Assembly: GCA_040386295.1 (NCBI GenBank) | Contig: JAZKFR010000060.1 | Span: 1 to 5,542, forward strand | Length of the DNA: 5,542 bases | Direction: 5' to 3' | From: JAZKFR01 sp040386295 | GTDB taxonomy: Bacteria > Pseudomonadota > Gammaproteobacteria > Burkholderiales > Rhodocyclaceae | Shown here: positions 4,780 to 5,542 of the stretch, piece by piece | Position numbering within the stretch: the first letter of the stretch is position 1 | Layout: each line of letters opens with the position of its first letter | Notes under the pieces: generated by a model | The model's input: the letters and a program-made list of their open reading frames with translations, nothing else | Database searches by the model: none | What the model was told of the DNA's origin: nothing | Made by a program: the position numbers and the translations under genes

Positions 4780-5542
4780 ATGAGTCAGCTGCGCCATTGC
4801 TTGGGCGTCGTTCGGCGCTGCGCATACGCTTTTTTGGCGCAGCGCTTGCCTGCTTTGTGGTACCGCCGAAGCTTGAGCCCTTGGCTATGGCCTTTGTTGC
4901 CCTTTTCCTGGTTGTTCTGCTTATTGCTGGCGCTGCGTTCTGGATGCTTTCGTGTTGGCCTGTGTCGCACGCAGTCCCTGCCGGTGCCGGTGATTGTGGT
5001 GGGTAATCTAAGCGTCGGCGGAACGGGTAAAACGCCTTTGGTGCTCTGGCTTGCAGAAGCTTTATTGGCGCGCGGTTGGCGTGTCGGGATTGTGAGTCGT
5101 GGCTATGGTGGCGATGGTGGCTATGGTGCGCACGGGCAGTCGGCCGACCCCTCTGCGCTACACCAGGCGCTGCCCGAGTCGGATCCTGCGCAGGTGGGCG
5201 ATGAACCTTTGCTCTTGGCGCGTCGCAGCGGGGCGCCAGTTTTTGTTGGGCGCGATCGCGTGGCGGCTGGGCGTGCTTTATTGGCGGCCTACCCAGAATG
5301 CGCAGTGATTCTTTCTGATGATGGCTTGCAGCATCGTCGCTTGGGTCGCTTGATTGAATTATGTGTGTTTGGTGCACGCGGCGTCGGCAATGGCCATCTT
5401 TTACCGGCGGGTCCCTTACGTGCGACGCTGGCGTCGTATTTTTGTTTGCCCAAATCTAATCCTGACCCTGACCCTGACCCGCTGCTTCAGCCCAATATCT
5501 TGCGTGCGGTGATTTGGCATGGCGCTGCCGATCCGCGCTTAG
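4780..5542 (+). CDS. lpxK: Tetraacyldisaccharide 4'-kinase, 3' end cut by the window
   Basis: LpxK phosphorylates the 4' position of the tetraacyldisaccharide 1-phosphate intermediate to form lipid IVA, on the cytoplasmic face of the inner membrane. The 254 codons present show an N-terminal membrane-anchoring segment (about 33-51, after LWYRRS), a P-loop GNLSVGGTGKTP (75-86, Lys84), VSRGYGG (105-111), VGDEPLLLARR (139-149), SDDGLQHRRL (179-188, with the Asp180-Asp181 pair) and LPAGPLR (208-214). The family's following Glu is Ala215 here. Two repeat-encoded inserts, GYGGDGGYG (108-116) and PDPDPDP (228-234), sit next to conserved motifs. Roughly 80-100 residues are missing at the C-terminus if the length is usual. 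The ATG at 4780 is one base past a small frame's TAG, with GTGGGG six bases upstream; it gives about 20 residues before the usual start of similarity. Pairing with exbB-exbD is typical of Betaproteobacteria, where kdsB often follows. Confidence 0.95.
   Translation, partial: MSQLRHCLGVVRRCAYAFLAQRLPALWYRRSLSPWLWPLLPFSWLFCLLLALRSGCFRVGLCRTQSLPVPVIVVGNLSVGGTGKTPLVLWLAEALLARGWRVGIVSRGYGGDGGYGAHGQSADPSALHQALPESDPAQVGDEPLLLARRSGAPVFVGRDRVAAGRALLAAYPECAVILSDDGLQHRRLGRLIELCVFGARGVGNGHLLPAGPLRATLASYFCLPKSNPDPDPDPLLQPNILRAVIWHGAADPRL
5101..5127 (+). repeat. Degenerate 9-base tandem repeat, three units, in lpxK
   Basis: Three consecutive units read GGCTATGGT, GGCGATGGT and GGCTATGGT; the first and third are identical and the middle differs by two bases. 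In frame they encode GYG-GDG-GYG (residues 108-116), extending the conserved SRGYGG motif. Confidence 0.8.
5461..5480 (+). repeat. Hexanucleotide tandem repeat in lpxK
   Basis: CCTGAC occurs three times in perfect tandem followed by CC. The repeat is in frame and encodes alternating Pro-Asp (residues 228-234), between the GPLR motif and the next predicted strand (AVIWHG). Gain or loss of a unit would keep the frame. Confidence 0.9.

Noticed and set aside
4207..4797. 196-codon open frame on the minus strand opposite exbD
   Set aside because: It is antisense to a clear exbD; Arg- and His-rich low-complexity product, typical of a shadow frame.
4592..5377. 261-codon open frame on the minus strand opposite lpxK
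   Set aside because: It is antisense to a clear lpxK with intact motifs; its product is rich in Arg, His, Pro, Gln and Ser without any family signature.

Overview
The window looks like chromosomal DNA of a betaproteobacterium. Five lines of evidence point that way: an exbB-exbD-lpxK gene order typical of that class, ExbB, TusA and XseA sequences with the class's wording, an aminodeoxychorismate synthase fused to a lyase domain, mid-range GC content, and a GC-flanked sigma70-type promoter in front of exbB. I cannot name the genus. There is no phage, transposon, CRISPR or RNA gene that I can support.

Layout: two divergent gene sets flank a 423-base intergenic region (3240-3662). Leftward lie xseA (exonuclease VII large subunit, 3239-1824), tusA (sulfur carrier, 1834-1607, starting inside the end of xseA) and a pabB-pabC fusion (p-aminobenzoate branch of folate synthesis, from 1590 and running off the left edge). 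These three are so tightly packed that they are probably one transcript. Rightward lie exbB (3663-4271), exbD (4282-4698), a possible 23-codon membrane peptide ORF (4707-4778) and lpxK (from 4780 and running off the right edge). ExbB/ExbD form an inner-membrane proton-driven motor, and LpxK phosphorylates the lipid A precursor. The right-hand operon therefore serves the cell envelope, while the left-hand one mixes DNA repair, sulfur transfer and folate synthesis.

The intergenic region holds a compact cluster of DnaA-box-like 9-mers (one perfect, three with a single mismatch), a 9-bp inverted repeat, and a good candidate promoter for exbB. The + strand is rich in G and T on both sides of this cluster, so the strand skew does not flip there and the cluster is unlikely to be the chromosomal origin. 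A regulatory or DnaA-titration role is more plausible.

I found no complete unknown system. The points most worth a second look are the DnaA-box cluster, the mini-ORF filling the exbD-lpxK gap, and lpxK itself, which has two in-frame micro-repeats and an Ala where a Glu is expected after the GPLR motif.
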